This document shows, one piece after another, positions 34,188 to 44,900 of a stretch of 64,000 bases of DNA (the first letter of the stretch is position 1; the number at the start of each line of letters is the position of its first letter). The position numbers and the translations under genes are program-made. The notes beneath the pieces are model-generated. The model saw only the letters and a list, made by a program, of their open reading frames with translations. It was not told the DNA's origin and ran no database searches. The DNA comes from Erwinia sp039023475 (GTDB lineage Bacteria; Pseudomonadota; Gammaproteobacteria; Enterobacterales; Enterobacteriaceae). Where the stretch lies: assembly GCF_039023475.1 (NCBI RefSeq), contig NZ_JBCHVB010000001.1, positions 1 through 64,000 of the forward strand, in the 5' to 3' direction.

Positions 34188-34568
34188 TCAATTAGTACCT
34201 GCGGCGGCGCTGAATCCCAGCCCAGCGAGGTCGGTAAGAGCGTATGACACCACGCCCCAGACAGAGAGATCAAAATCATCTTTTAACGGCGTGAGGGCAC
34301 CATCGCCGGTAAGCTCCTGCAGTGCCGGTGAAGGAATAATCAAAAGGCGTCGCAGGACAAGCTCATCATTCACTTCCGTAATGATGGTATTCCCGTGCTG
34401 AGGTGTCAGACTGCGATCTACGGTCAACAGCGAGCCTTTCACAGTTCCCACATCCGGGTAGTCGCTGGCACTGCGCATCAGATAGGTAGAGTGCGCGGAA
34501 AGGCTGACCGTATCCCTCAAGTTTAGCCGTTTCTCCTCATAGTTCTGCGCCGGACTTTGAAACGCCAT
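34188..34568 (-). CDS. UmuD'-like protein, born short and lacking the catalytic dyad
   Basis: A 126-residue protein whose first residues (MAFQSPAQNYEEKRLNL) align with UmuD immediately after its Cys24-Gly25 cleavage site (FPSPAADYVEQRIDL). It therefore starts as UmuD' does. It keeps the fold signature LLTVDRSLTPQHGN and the C-terminal WGVVSYAL. The Ser60 context reads SASDYPD (Tyr or gap at the serine), and Lys97 aligns with Arg in ELVLRRL. It should not cleave itself or LexA. RBS AAGGAAAAA fixes ATG 34568. No LexA box is visible before it. Pre-processed UmuD' homologues are known, for example HumD of phage P1. Confidence 0.75.
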   Translation of the reverse strand: MAFQSPAQNYEEKRLNLRDTVSLSAHSTYLMRSASDYPDVGTVKGSLLTVDRSLTPQHGNTIITEVNDELVLRRLLIIPSPALQELTGDGALTPLKDDFDLSVWGVVSYALTDLAGLGFSAAAGTN

Positions 34569-34630
34569 TTTTTCCTTGTATCCTCTCATTGCTTTAGATT
34601 TTAGCCTTCCATGGCTTATGCCACCTGCTC

Positions 34631-35281
34631 TTATCCCAGAATTACCGCGATTATTGCGGCCTGAATATGCAGCAGGATCGGCAGTAACAGACCGCCACTG
34701 TGCCAACGTGCGCTGCAGAAGAGCATACCGACTGCAAACATCTCTACCAGCGTGCTGATCTGCTGATACTGATAGTGCATCAACATAAACAGGGTTGACG
34801 ATATAAGCGCACCCAGCAAGAAAACCCAACGGCCTCCCTGCGTAAAAACGTTCAGGATAAGGCCGCGGAAGATAATTTCTTCATTGATCGGCGCAATCAG
34901 AAAGATAATCAGACAGGTCGAAAAAATCCCCAGAGCCGGCTTAGCAAAAATCGTTAGCATAAACGTTTCCTGCGGGACGCCAGTTACTTTGTCAAATGAC
35001 CATTCTGCTATGTATAAGGCCACAATAGCCAGGACGTGCCAATGCGCACCACACTGTTTAATCTTACCCAGCGGCAGCGGTCCCACAAATCGAAGATAAA
35101 CAGGCATGACGATCGCCAGCAGAAGCAAAGTCGCACCGTGTTGCAAAAACAGACTGTGATTCCAGTATCCATTCGATATTACAAAAGATGCCATATAATG
35201 CAGCAGGTTATACGCTCCAGCTGCAATCACAATCGCTGCGGCCAGCTGCTTTATCAGCGGTGGTGTTACAGGTTCGTTCAC
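34631..35281 (-). CDS. CPBP-family intramembrane glutamic endopeptidase
   Basis: A 216-residue polytopic protein with about seven hydrophobic segments. The catalytic motif 1 is INEEIIFRGLIL (EExxxR) at about residue 133 and motif 2 is STLFMLMHYQYQ with its His. CPBP/Abi proteases cleave prenylated or membrane substrates, and some act in bacteriocin immunity. It is on the same strand as the UmuD'-like gene, 62 bases upstream, so co-transcription is possible. Substrate unknown. Confidence 0.85.
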   Translation of the reverse strand: MNEPVTPPLIKQLAAAIVIAAGAYNLLHYMASFVISNGYWNHSLFLQHGATLLLLAIVMPVYLRFVGPLPLGKIKQCGAHWHVLAIVALYIAEWSFDKVTGVPQETFMLTIFAKPALGIFSTCLIIFLIAPINEEIIFRGLILNVFTQGGRWVFLLGALISSTLFMLMHYQYQQISTLVEMFAVGMLFCSARWHSGGLLLPILLHIQAAIIAVILG

Positions 35282-35574
35282 GTCCTTCTCCTTCAGTGGT
35301 CATTTCGATCCAGAATGCAGAGCTGCTTTAAAACTGCCTGTTTATTTAATCAATTTTTCCTTTAAAGCAATGGATCCCGCGCCAGTAGACGGTTGATCCG
35401 GCATCGTCCGCTATGCATCTTATTGGGTCCTGGTCTGTTGGCAAGAAACCATAACCGAATATCTAGCGCGTTTTGCCAGACGTCATGATGGATATTGCTG
35501 TTGCCACGTACACCGCAGTGGCGAACGAGATGAACGAGCCCGAGGAGGAAGCCGCGCGGAAGTGCGCACGGTAT
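35282..35574. other. Degenerate region upstream of the CPBP gene
   Basis: Mixed sequence that should include the CPBP promoter. A plus-strand frame from 35473 (MPDVMMDIAVATYTAVANEM) looks partly protein-like but runs antisense into the truncated reductase gene. I could not identify a gene. Confidence 0.3.
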
Positions 35575-35727
35575 TTATTTGACTTTATGACGGCGGTTTG
35601 TGATACCGGCGTAGTGATTTACTTTCATGCCCGAGTCTATGAAAGACTCCAGGCCGGCGCTTTTAGCCTGCGAGGCAATCATGCGTCCCGTATAACCGGT
35701 GGCGCCGTAGATCAGTAATGTTTTCAT
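35575..35727 (-). pseudogene. Truncated saccharopine-dehydrogenase-like NAD(P)-binding protein
   Basis: ATG 35727 overlaps the stop of the VOC gene (ATGA). It encodes KTLLIYGATGYTGRMIASQA, a Rossmann start typical of saccharopine dehydrogenase/trans-acting enoyl reductase-like proteins. After about 28 residues it turns into unrelated sequence and stops at 35575. The rest of the gene has been deleted. Confidence 0.7.
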
Positions 35728-36128
35728 GGTTGAGGGTGCTGCCAGTCTTTGTAAACAAATTCCAGGCTATAGCCATCGGGGTCCAGGACGCCGGCGGCGT
35801 AGTAGCGGGGATCGTAATGAAGCCGTGCGCCGGGCGCGCCATTGTCGGTGGCGCCGGCACCTAAAGCGGCTGACCAGGCTTCATTCACCGCAGCCTGGTT
35901 CCCGGCAACGAAGCCGACGTGTACAGCTGGTGGCGCCACCTCTCCTTCACGCAGCCAGAAAAAAATTCTGCCGCCAGCGCCGAATCCTTTCAAATCCGGA
36001 TGCCCGGGCGGGCCATCTTTACCGTCATAATCATGGCGTACGGTGATGCCCAGTGGGGCCAGGGCCGCAGTATAAAAGCGGACAGAGCGGTCAGTATCGC
36101 TGACCGTTAAAAACAGGTGATCAAGCAT
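35724..36128 (-). CDS. VOC-family glyoxalase-like protein
   Basis: A 134-residue single-domain VOC protein: MLDHLFLTVSDTDRSVRFYT at the start, HVGFVAGNQAAVNEAW in the middle and AAGVLDPDGYSLEFVYKDW at the end. ATG 36128 is fixed by GGAGG four bases upstream; longer frames are not supported. It sits between an SDR gene and a truncated reductase, all on the minus strand. Confidence 0.85.
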   Translation of the reverse strand: MLDHLFLTVSDTDRSVRFYTAALAPLGITVRHDYDGKDGPPGHPDLKGFGAGGRIFFWLREGEVAPPAVHVGFVAGNQAAVNEAWSAALGAGATDNGAPGARLHYDPRYYAAGVLDPDGYSLEFVYKDWQHPQP

Positions 36129-36144
36129 AAAACCTCCGGAATGT

Positions 36145-36888
36145 TCAGATCTGGTAGCCGCCGGCAACCTCAATGGATTGGGCATTAATCCAGACGCTGT
36201 CATCAGAAACCAGGCCTGCAATAACCCGTCCGACATCATCCGGTTCGCCCACGCGTTCCAGCGCGGTTTGTGAGGCGAGCAGAGCCTCAAATGCCTCATT
36301 CAGCCCCCCGCCCAGCGACGTACGGATAGCGCCCGGGGAGACAGCGTTTGCCCGGATGCGCCGGGGCCCGAACTCTTTGGCCATGTAACGGGTCAGCACT
36401 TCCAGCCCTCCTTTAACGGCGGCGTAGGGTGCCACACCTGCCGTGGCCACCCGCGTGGTGGCGCTGGTAACGTTGACGATGTGCCCGCCATCACAGATGA
36501 GGGGCAGCAGCGTCTGGGTCAGGAAAAAAGGCCCCTTCAGGTGGACGCTAAAAAGGCTGTCGAACTCACTTTCCGTTACCGTTTCAATCGGGTTGAAGAG
36601 GCCAAATCCGGCGTTGTTGATAAGCACGTCAATATACTTCTGTCCCCAGGCGGCGCTGAGTAAATTAAGCAGGGCGCTCCGGAAAGCACCGAAGGTTTCT
36701 GTACGTGAAACATCCAGCGGTAGTGCGCCAGCACGACCGCCTGAAGCTTCAATATCCTTCACGACCTTCAGGGCTGATTCAGGATGACTGTTATAAGTCA
36801 CAATCACCCCCATGCCTTTTGCCGCACACTGCTGCGCCACGCTGGCACCGATCCCGCCGCTGCCGCCGGTAACAAGTACGATTTTCAT
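36145..36888 (-). CDS. SDR-family oxidoreductase
   Basis: A 247-residue classical short-chain dehydrogenase/reductase: VLVTGGSGGIGASVAQQ (NAD(P) loop), DVLINNAGFGL, the catalytic Ser in VNVTSATTRVA, the YAAVKGG Tyr-Lys pair and SPGAIRT. ATG 36888 follows GGGATGAG. It is divergent from an AraC regulator 130 bases away that probably controls it, and precedes the VOC gene by 16 bases. Confidence 0.9.
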   Translation of the reverse strand: MKIVLVTGGSGGIGASVAQQCAAKGMGVIVTYNSHPESALKVVKDIEASGGRAGALPLDVSRTETFGAFRSALLNLLSAAWGQKYIDVLINNAGFGLFNPIETVTESEFDSLFSVHLKGPFFLTQTLLPLICDGGHIVNVTSATTRVATAGVAPYAAVKGGLEVLTRYMAKEFGPRRIRANAVSPGAIRTSLGGGLNEAFEALLASQTALERVGEPDDVGRVIAGLVSDDSVWINAQSIEVAGGYQI

Positions 36889-37017
36889 AATCTCATCCCT
36901 TCTCTCTGCGATAGGAAAAGGGTAAAGCAACCCCGATTGGACAGCCTCTGCGTTCCTGCTCGATTCTTGCCTTTTTCTGCTTTATGCTCACTGAAAACGG
37001 CGCGATGAGGAAAAATA

Positions 37018-37908
37018 ATGACATCACAGGCCGTGCTTGATGAATTGTGCAGCCTGGCTGCACACGCCCGAAACTGGCGGACCGAGACGGGCATACCGCG
37101 CGTGGCGATGGTTCAGGGAGAGATACCGGCGCATGCGCTGGCGGCAGTATACGAACCGATGGTCAATCTGATACTGCGGGGCAGTAAATCAATGACCGTC
37201 GGGGAGCGGGTGTTCTGTTACGATCCCGCCTCTTATTTCGTCATGTCCGTGGAGTTACCGGCAGTGGGCAGCGTACATCCGGCGCCATCAGGAGAGCCGT
37301 ATCTGGCGGTGAGTCTGACCCTGGAACCCGAGAGGATAATGACGCTGCTGGCGGATTTACCCCCTTCCGTTGGGGCGGTGCAGGAGGGCGCTTTTTCCGT
37401 GGCCTCCGTGACGCCTGAGCTTCTGGATGCCTGGGTAAGGATGCTCCGCCTTATGCAAAACCCAGAGGATATTCCTGCACTGGCGCCACTCTTTGAGCGG
37501 GAAATCCTTTATCACATCCTGAAAGGCCCACACGGCTGGATGTTGCGTGATATTGCCTCACCAGGCTCAATGCTGGCGCGCATCAGTAATGCCATACACT
37601 GGATTAGGCACAACTTTACGGAAGAGTTTATCGTTGAGTCTCTGGCTGAGCGTCAGGCTATGAGCGTGTCTGCTTTTCACCGGCACTTTAAATCGGTAAC
37701 GGCCATGAGCCCGGTACAGTACCAGAAGCGGGTGCGTCTGCTTCACGCACGCACAAAGCTTTTATCCGGCCAGGAGAGTGTGACTGCCATAGCAATGGCG
37801 GTAGGATACCGCAGCGTTCCGCAGTTCAACCGGGAGTATGCCCGCTTTTTTGGCATGTCTCCTCTCAGGGATGCGGCAAAAATCAGACGCGGCATTCAGA
37901 CCCAATAG
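37018..37908 (+). CDS. AraC-family regulator (AraC_N type)
   Basis: A 296-residue regulator. The N-terminal cupin-like AraC_N domain includes PMVNLILRGSKSMTVGERVF and YLAVSLTLEPERI. The C-terminal double HTH (about 190-290) contains SVSAFHRHFKSVTAMSPVQY and AMAVGYRSVPQFNREYARFF. GAGG lies seven bases before the ATG. Divergent orientation to the SDR-VOC genes suggests it regulates them. Confidence 0.9.
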   Translation: MTSQAVLDELCSLAAHARNWRTETGIPRVAMVQGEIPAHALAAVYEPMVNLILRGSKSMTVGERVFCYDPASYFVMSVELPAVGSVHPAPSGEPYLAVSLTLEPERIMTLLADLPPSVGAVQEGAFSVASVTPELLDAWVRMLRLMQNPEDIPALAPLFEREILYHILKGPHGWMLRDIASPGSMLARISNAIHWIRHNFTEEFIVESLAERQAMSVSAFHRHFKSVTAMSPVQYQKRVRLLHARTKLLSGQESVTAIAMAVGYRSVPQFNREYARFFGMSPLRDAAKIRRGIQTQ

Positions 37909-38940
37909 ATTTGTCTGACTGGCATAAACTGATTGAGCGGAGTACAGGGAATTAACCATTCCCTCTTCGGGAAAACGTTATCGCAAACAGGTTGTGGCTT
38001 TGCCCGCCCGCCTGAATGAAATGGCGATGAGGAGCAGCCATGGTGGGAAAGAGTACGTGATAAGCTCCGGGTTGATGTGAGGACTTCACTGACGAACATG
38101 ATTATTATTCCAGCCTTACCTGAATTAAGGGCGCGTTATTTGGATGAGTAAATGCTTCCCGGGAAAAGAGATCGTCCAGTTGATATTATTGGTAAAGGCA
38201 TCGACTATATTATTCGGGGGAGCTTAGCCTGATAGCCGTCTGATTGGATGCCATCGTTGCAGGATCGGTACCTTAACTGTGTCGCGCCAGCGGAACTTAT
38301 GGCGCACGGTGCGCCGTGTTTTGGCACCGCACTTTATTTCGCATGGCGTTAAAGTCTTGTGGGGAACGTTTCGGCCAAATTCATCCCCCTTAAAATATCA
38401 AATAACAGGGCCGGGCCGATAATTAATTTTAGCTGGTCCTGTTGCCAGATCATTTGAATCAGTCGTGCCATCTCATTATTTTTTGCAACCTCTCAGATCT
38501 ATTGGCAAAAAAATGACGTCGTTAGTTGCTGTTCAAGTTGAGCGATACGATAACAGGATTTTAAAATGGTAGCTCCGGCCTCGTATTTTTAGATTCGTTT
38601 TTAACTAAAGAAAATTATTCGCTTTCCTCTTCAGATATTACTATAAATCAAATCCAGCAAATCCAGGCGCTTTACCAGATTTTATCTGGTTGATTTTAGG
38701 TTATTAATGTAAATAATTCAGGGCCATTCTTTAGATTTTTAACGGCGGGATTACTCTTAAAATCCATTTTCTACGAGGGCGACTGTTAAGTAGCGCTGGA
38801 CATTTTTTGGGCGAAATGATGTGATTCTTTTCGCTCTGAGACCTTTCTTAATACGCCGAAAATTTAATGCTATTCATTACGCCTGAAACAACACGCTGTG
38901 TGCTTTCAGGCTTTGTCTTTTCTCTGTTGAGGAAAACACG
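37909..38940. other. Gene-free, AT-rich region before the autotransporter
   Basis: About 1 kb without a supportable gene. 38450-38900 is markedly AT-rich and may hold the regulated promoter of the autotransporter and be bound by H-NS (inference). A 26-codon frame at 38152 is too weak to call. Confidence 0.4.
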
Positions 38941-41900
38941 GTGTTTAAATTAAATCCTGTACTTCTGGGCCTTATTGCTGCGCAAGGCATGATGTTCCCG
39001 GCGCTAAATGCATCGGCAGCGATATTAAAACCCTATGCGCCTGAAAGTAATGATAATAAATCTGGCGTCTATTGCCTGTGTAACGGCAGCACCCAAACAT
39101 TGAGCGGCCTGCCGCAGTTTTCGTCGGGGGAAAGCGGGCTGACGCGCGTTACGCTCGGCGATTTGCAGCGCACAGGCCGGATTATTGATGACAATCTGAC
39201 GGGGCAGGAACGTATCAATATCGGGCAGCAGAATTTAAACATCCTTATTCCTGATTTCGAAAACAATACCTATTCGGTCTATCCGGTGTATGACAGTCTC
39301 GCCTTTAGTAATTTACCTGCCGTTGACCTCAACACAGAAGTGCCAGATTATTACGCGGTAAAAGACCGGCAATACATCGATGCCCGTGTGGCGTCAGTCA
39401 GCAACGGCACCATTAATATTGATATTGGTCAGCAGGGAGCTACAACCCGTTCCAGTACCAATAGCTGGTCGATGGCCGCAAAACAGAGCCAGCTGTTTAC
39501 CGCCTCGAAGCGTGGACAGCTGAACTGGAACTCCGACAACCGGATTACCTTTACCGCCGCAGCGCCACCTTATAACAGCGATCGGCTGGCGTTTAACCTG
39601 GAGAGCGTGGCGCGTTACACGGGCGTGTTTACCATCAACACACTGGATGGTGGCGTCAGTACCTTTAACGTAACCAGTCTCGCCGGCCTGCGTGATTACA
39701 ATGACTGGTTAATCAATCAGCTCGCCAACCGCGCGATTAATCCTGAGGACTACAGCAGCGCGTTTCATAAAGCCTTTACCTTGTATGATGGCAGCGTGGC
39801 TTACCGTCTGAGTCCTGATATTTTACAGGATGAGGTTGCGCAGCCTTCAGGCGACCAGGTGGTGTTGAGCGCCGATGGCCCTGACGCCCGGGTGAAAATC
39901 TCTGCCGGTAAAACGCTGGAGGTGGTAAACAGCAGCAGCGCGGCGGTACGGGCCAGCAATGGTGCGACAGCGATCGTGGACGGCAAGCTCGCTACCACCG
40001 GACCGGCGCAGTTGGAAAGCCGGGGACTGGAGTTGATCAACGGCAGCACCGGGATTAACAATGGCGTCATTAACGGCGGCTTTCTCAATAACGCTGACGG
40101 TGAAGGCGTGGACAGCAGCACGCTGGGCTACGTCGGCAAAGCTGTGGCGGTCACCGGAGGCAGCAATTTTACCAATAATGGCGTGATCAACCTTGCCGCG
40201 GGCGATGCACCTTCCGGGGGGAGAAGCGACGCGCTTTGGATCGACAAAAGCAGCGCAGTCAACCATGGCAATATTAATCTCGGCGTTGCGGATGTCAGTA
40301 ACGGGAATTCGGCGGCAGGCGTCAGCCTCGGCGGGGAAGCCAGCTTTATTAATGCAGAAGAGGGCACGCTATATATTGGCCGCTCGCCACAAAACCACAA
40401 GCCGGACAATACCCAGGATGTCGCGGTTAACCTGAGCGGCGGCGTCAGCGCCATCCGTCAGACTCTTAATGCAAGCGCCATTAACAACGGGCGCATCGTT
40501 ATCGGCAGCAAAGTACAGAACGCCGTTGGCATGCGCGTCGAAACCGGTCCGGACGCACTGGCATTGAATAACGGCACGATTGATGTCAACGGGCGGGCGC
40601 AGGTTCAGCCTGCGGAGAACATCGGCCTGCTGGCGCTCGACGCCGGCAGCGGTGGACGCGTAGGCAACACTGGTACGATCAACCTCAACGGTGATAACAG
40701 TACCGGGATCAAAGCGATCGCCACTCACGGCAACAGCGCCAGCGTCTATTCCACCGGGACGATAAACGTCAACGGCAATGCTGATGCGGCGGCCGGCACA
40801 AATAACACCGCTGTCTGGGTAATAGGTCAGGATGGCGGTCGGGCGAAAGCGGAGCTGAGTGGGCCTGTCTACCTGAATGGCAACGCTGCCATCGGCCTTC
40901 GCGCAGAAGGAAATGCTGTCATCAACGTCGCAGCTGGCGCGATACCGCACTCGGCGGGCGGCCAGGACCAGATCAGTTTCTTCACCACCGGCCCGGACGC
41001 CAGGATCAATCTCCCCACTAATGGCCACTATGTGACTTCAAGCCCAAATGGCACCTTGTTCCGCTTACTCGACGGCGCAAATTTTGACGCCAGGGGAATG
41101 ACGCTGTCACTTAACGCGCCAGGTGCGACCGGCGTCACCGGCAGCGGCAGAGACAGCGATATTTTCACCCACGGCGCGACGTTTAATATGGGTGCCTATG
41201 GAACAGGCGTGAAGATTGAGGGCGGCGCGCAGGGGACAATTGACGCGGCCACCAGGCTACGTCTGACCGGTGAAGGTTCCAGCGCGGCCACGGTTGACGG
41301 CGATAAGCACGATCTGCGCGGCAACGTGATTAATCCTGATGTTGCCTCCGACGCCACTACCTTGCTGACGAACCATGCCCCGATTAGCGGTCTGGGGAAT
41401 GCTCAGCTCGGTTTACTGGCGCTGGCTCAGGCGCAGCTGGTTAACACCGGCGACATTACCTTAGGCGGCGAAGGATCAACCGGTATTGCCGCGCGCTTCG
41501 GCGCAACGGTGACTAACAGCGGCGACATCAGCGTGACGCGCGGCGGCACCGGCTTGTATTCAGAAGGTTATGCCTCTCCCGACGACAATACGATCCCTAC
41601 CGAGGTTACCAACAACGGGACGCTGAACGTCTACGGTATCCCGGGAAGCACCCAGCCGTCGACCTATGGCGCGATAGCGACCGGAGCGCGGAGCATCCTC
41701 AACCAAAATGGCATTATCAATCTCTACGGTGACAATGCTGTCGGCGGGATCGTCGCCAGTGATGCAACGATCAATACTGGCTCCACCAGCAGCGTGGTAT
41801 TCCACAATGATAATCAGACGGGTTATCAGGTGAGGGGGGCGGACAGCATTATTTTTGGCAGCGGCGGCAACACGAACGTCAATACCAACGGATCTACGCT

Positions 41901-44900
41901 CTACCAGCTCAGTAACGGCGGCGATTTCTATGCGCTGGCACCGGCCACGGTGACGTTGAGCGGTGCCAACAGTACCGGGGTTTCGGTCTCCGGCGAGGGC
42001 TCGCTTATCTATCGTTCCGATGTTTTTAATGTTAACGGCAGCGGCGCAGCGGCGATACGCGTTTATGACCTTGGAGAAGCGATAATCACCAGCGCTATCA
42101 CGCTCAACGGTGATAATACGCTTGGCGCAGTGAGCACGGGCGATCGGGCAACTATCTATGCTGCTTCCCAGATTACCGGCAATGGCAGCAATATCGCGGC
42201 GTTTGATGTCAGCTATAACGCAGCCATATTTAATCAATATCAGGGCGTGGTGGATTTAAGCGGTCCCAACAGCACCGGTGTTCGCGTGCATGACAGCGGC
42301 ACTTTCATCAACTACGGCAGCGTGCATGTGGCGTCGGGGACAGGTATCGATGTCACCAGCGGTTATGGCTATTACAATCCGGTCGATAGTCAGCTGCGTG
42401 TTGACGACGGTATCGCTGCGCTGCGCGTCGGCAGCGACGCCGGCCTCCAGGTATACGGCGACGGGCAGGGTTACAGCACGCTGAGCGCCAGCGGCAGCGC
42501 AGATGGATTGCTGCTCGATAGCGGGGCGCAGTGGTTCGAGGCCAACGATGTGACTCTGGGCGCTTACGGCAGCGGTAATGCAATCAACAACCGTGCTGAA
42601 ACCGACGGTATCATGCTGCAAAACGTCCGGCTTGAAACGGGACGCGGTGCCGGTATCCGTTCGGCTGTTTCGTTCGATGCTGGCGGCAGCGCGCAGATTT
42701 ATGTCGGCAGCGGCGGGACCGGTTATCTGTTTGCCCATGAAGATGGATCGACGACCAGTAACGATCTGTTGATCGGCGAAGGGTATTCCATTGTGGTCCC
42801 TGGCGAAGGCACCGGCGTGCGTGCCAATACTACCGGCAGGGTGATTGCCCGCGGCACCATCGATATTCAGTCAGCCCGGGGCGGTTCGGCGATTGTCACC
42901 AGCACGGCCAGTCAGGTCATTAACCAGGGCACGATCGCTTCACAAAGCGTGGCGGCGCCTATTATCGATCTGCGCGGCGGCGAGTCGGTGTTTATTAATG
43001 AAGGAACGATCGCTGCGCCGAATCCAGAAACCGTGGTTGTCGCTGGTGGCGCGACCAGTGACGTTATCGCGCTGCTGGACGGTAAAGCTGTCGGTGATGT
43101 TAATACCGGTAATGGCAACGATTCACTGCTCGTCTCCGGCGGTACGCTGGATGGCAGCCTGACGATGGGCAACGGCACGAATGTCGCCACGGTGCAAAAG
43201 GTAAGCCTGGCAAATACACGCCATATCACCACGGATAACGGGGCCGGCAGTACGCTGAATCTGAGTGACATTACGGCGCGTGGCGGTTCGTTCGCCAGTG
43301 ACGATCTGCGCAAAGGCACCAATCTTGGCGCTGGCTGGAGCACGCTGAATTTCTACAACACAATGTGGACGTTAACGGACCATATCAAACTGGCGCACAG
43401 TACTATTAACGTCGACGGCAACTCGACGCTGTTCGCGGGTAATGGCGTCAATCCGCTGTTACAGGGTGCGGAAAATGACTCACTAGTGGTAAGTAACGCC
43501 GGGACGCTGGATCTGACCAACGGCGGTAGTGCGGTGAATGATTCACTGACCATCAATGGAGATCTGGTGTCGGCGCAGGGTAATCTCCGGCTCAATTCCG
43601 CCGCTACGCAAAGTGACATACTGCGTGTGAATGGCAGCGTCAGCGGCACCACGCGCATTGAGGATTCCCTGACCGGCAGCCCGCTAATGGACGGCAATCG
43701 CGACGGCGTCATTGCCGCGACGGAAGGCGTTTCTCTGGCGCAGGTTTCCGGCAATGCCAGCGCGGGCAGCTTTGTTTTGCCGCGGGGTTATGTGGCATCA
43801 GGGCCCTGGCAATACAGCCTGTACAGCTTTGCGCCCGGCAGCAGCGACGCCAGCCAGCGGCAGCTGAGCGGCAGCGGGGATGATTTCTGGGATTACCGTC
43901 TTGCTAACGCCTTTGTGTGCGAAGCGGGTTCGCTGTGCCAGCCGCAAACAGGCAGCGGCCGGGCGGCAGTGCGTCCGGCCGTAACGCCGCAGGTGCCTTC
44001 TTACCTTTCCACTCCCGTTGGCCTGGCGTATTACCAGCTGGCGACTACCGACGATCTGCATAAACGACTTGGTGAATTGCGCCACCAGCAGGGAATGTCT
44101 GATACCCCCGACGGCGAAATGTTTATTCGCTATCTGGGTTCGAATCTGAAGTACCAGAGCGATCGGGGGCTCAGCGATTACGGTTATGACTTCGATCTCG
44201 ACTATAGCGCGGTGCAGCTGGGCGGCAACCTGTTACACATTGAGGGTGCGCAAGATAGTTTGCGCGGCGGCATTGCCTATACGCGAGGCAATACGCGTAT
44301 TCGTCCGCACGCCGCCGATGGCTACAGCTCAACCGCTTTTGACAGTGACAGCCTGGCGCTGTATGGCACCTGGCAGCGTACCAGCGGCCTCTATGTGGAC
44401 GGCTCGCTGGCCTGGAACTGGCATCGGGGCGAAACCGATATTGCCCGGCAGAAAGCGGTGGCGTCACCGAAGGGGGATGGCTGGACCGCGTCGCTGGAGT
44501 CGGGCTATCCGTTTGAGTTCAGTAATGGATTACGCATTGAGCCGCAGGCGCAACTGACCTATCTGCGGGTAAACATGGACAGCTTCACCGACCGCGATCG
44601 GACCTTTGTCTCGTATGAGAATTATGATCAAACCATCGGCCGGCTCGGCGCGCGCATGGATCACACATGGCAGGATGAGAGCCTGCGTCAGTATACGCCC
44701 TACATCCGCACCAACTATTACCAGAGCTGGGGAGGCGCGGCGAAAACAAAAGTGAGCGCCGGCGACAGTAATATCAGCCAGACATTTACCGGCGGCAGAC
44801 TCGGTCAGATGTGGGACATCGGTGTGGGCGGCACAACGACGTTCAGGAATGCTGTTTCACTCTATGCCGAAGCGGATTACCGCAAAGAGATCGACGGGAA

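Noticed and set aside
38152..38232. 26-codon frame MLPGKRDRPVDIIGKGIDYI in the 1-kb gap
   Set aside because: Too short, no ribosome site and no recognised relative.
40600..43200. Repeated short motifs that could look like a CRISPR or tandem array
   Set aside because: They are degenerate coding repeats of the beta-helix passenger, with no constant repeat or spacer length, and no cas genes are present in the window.
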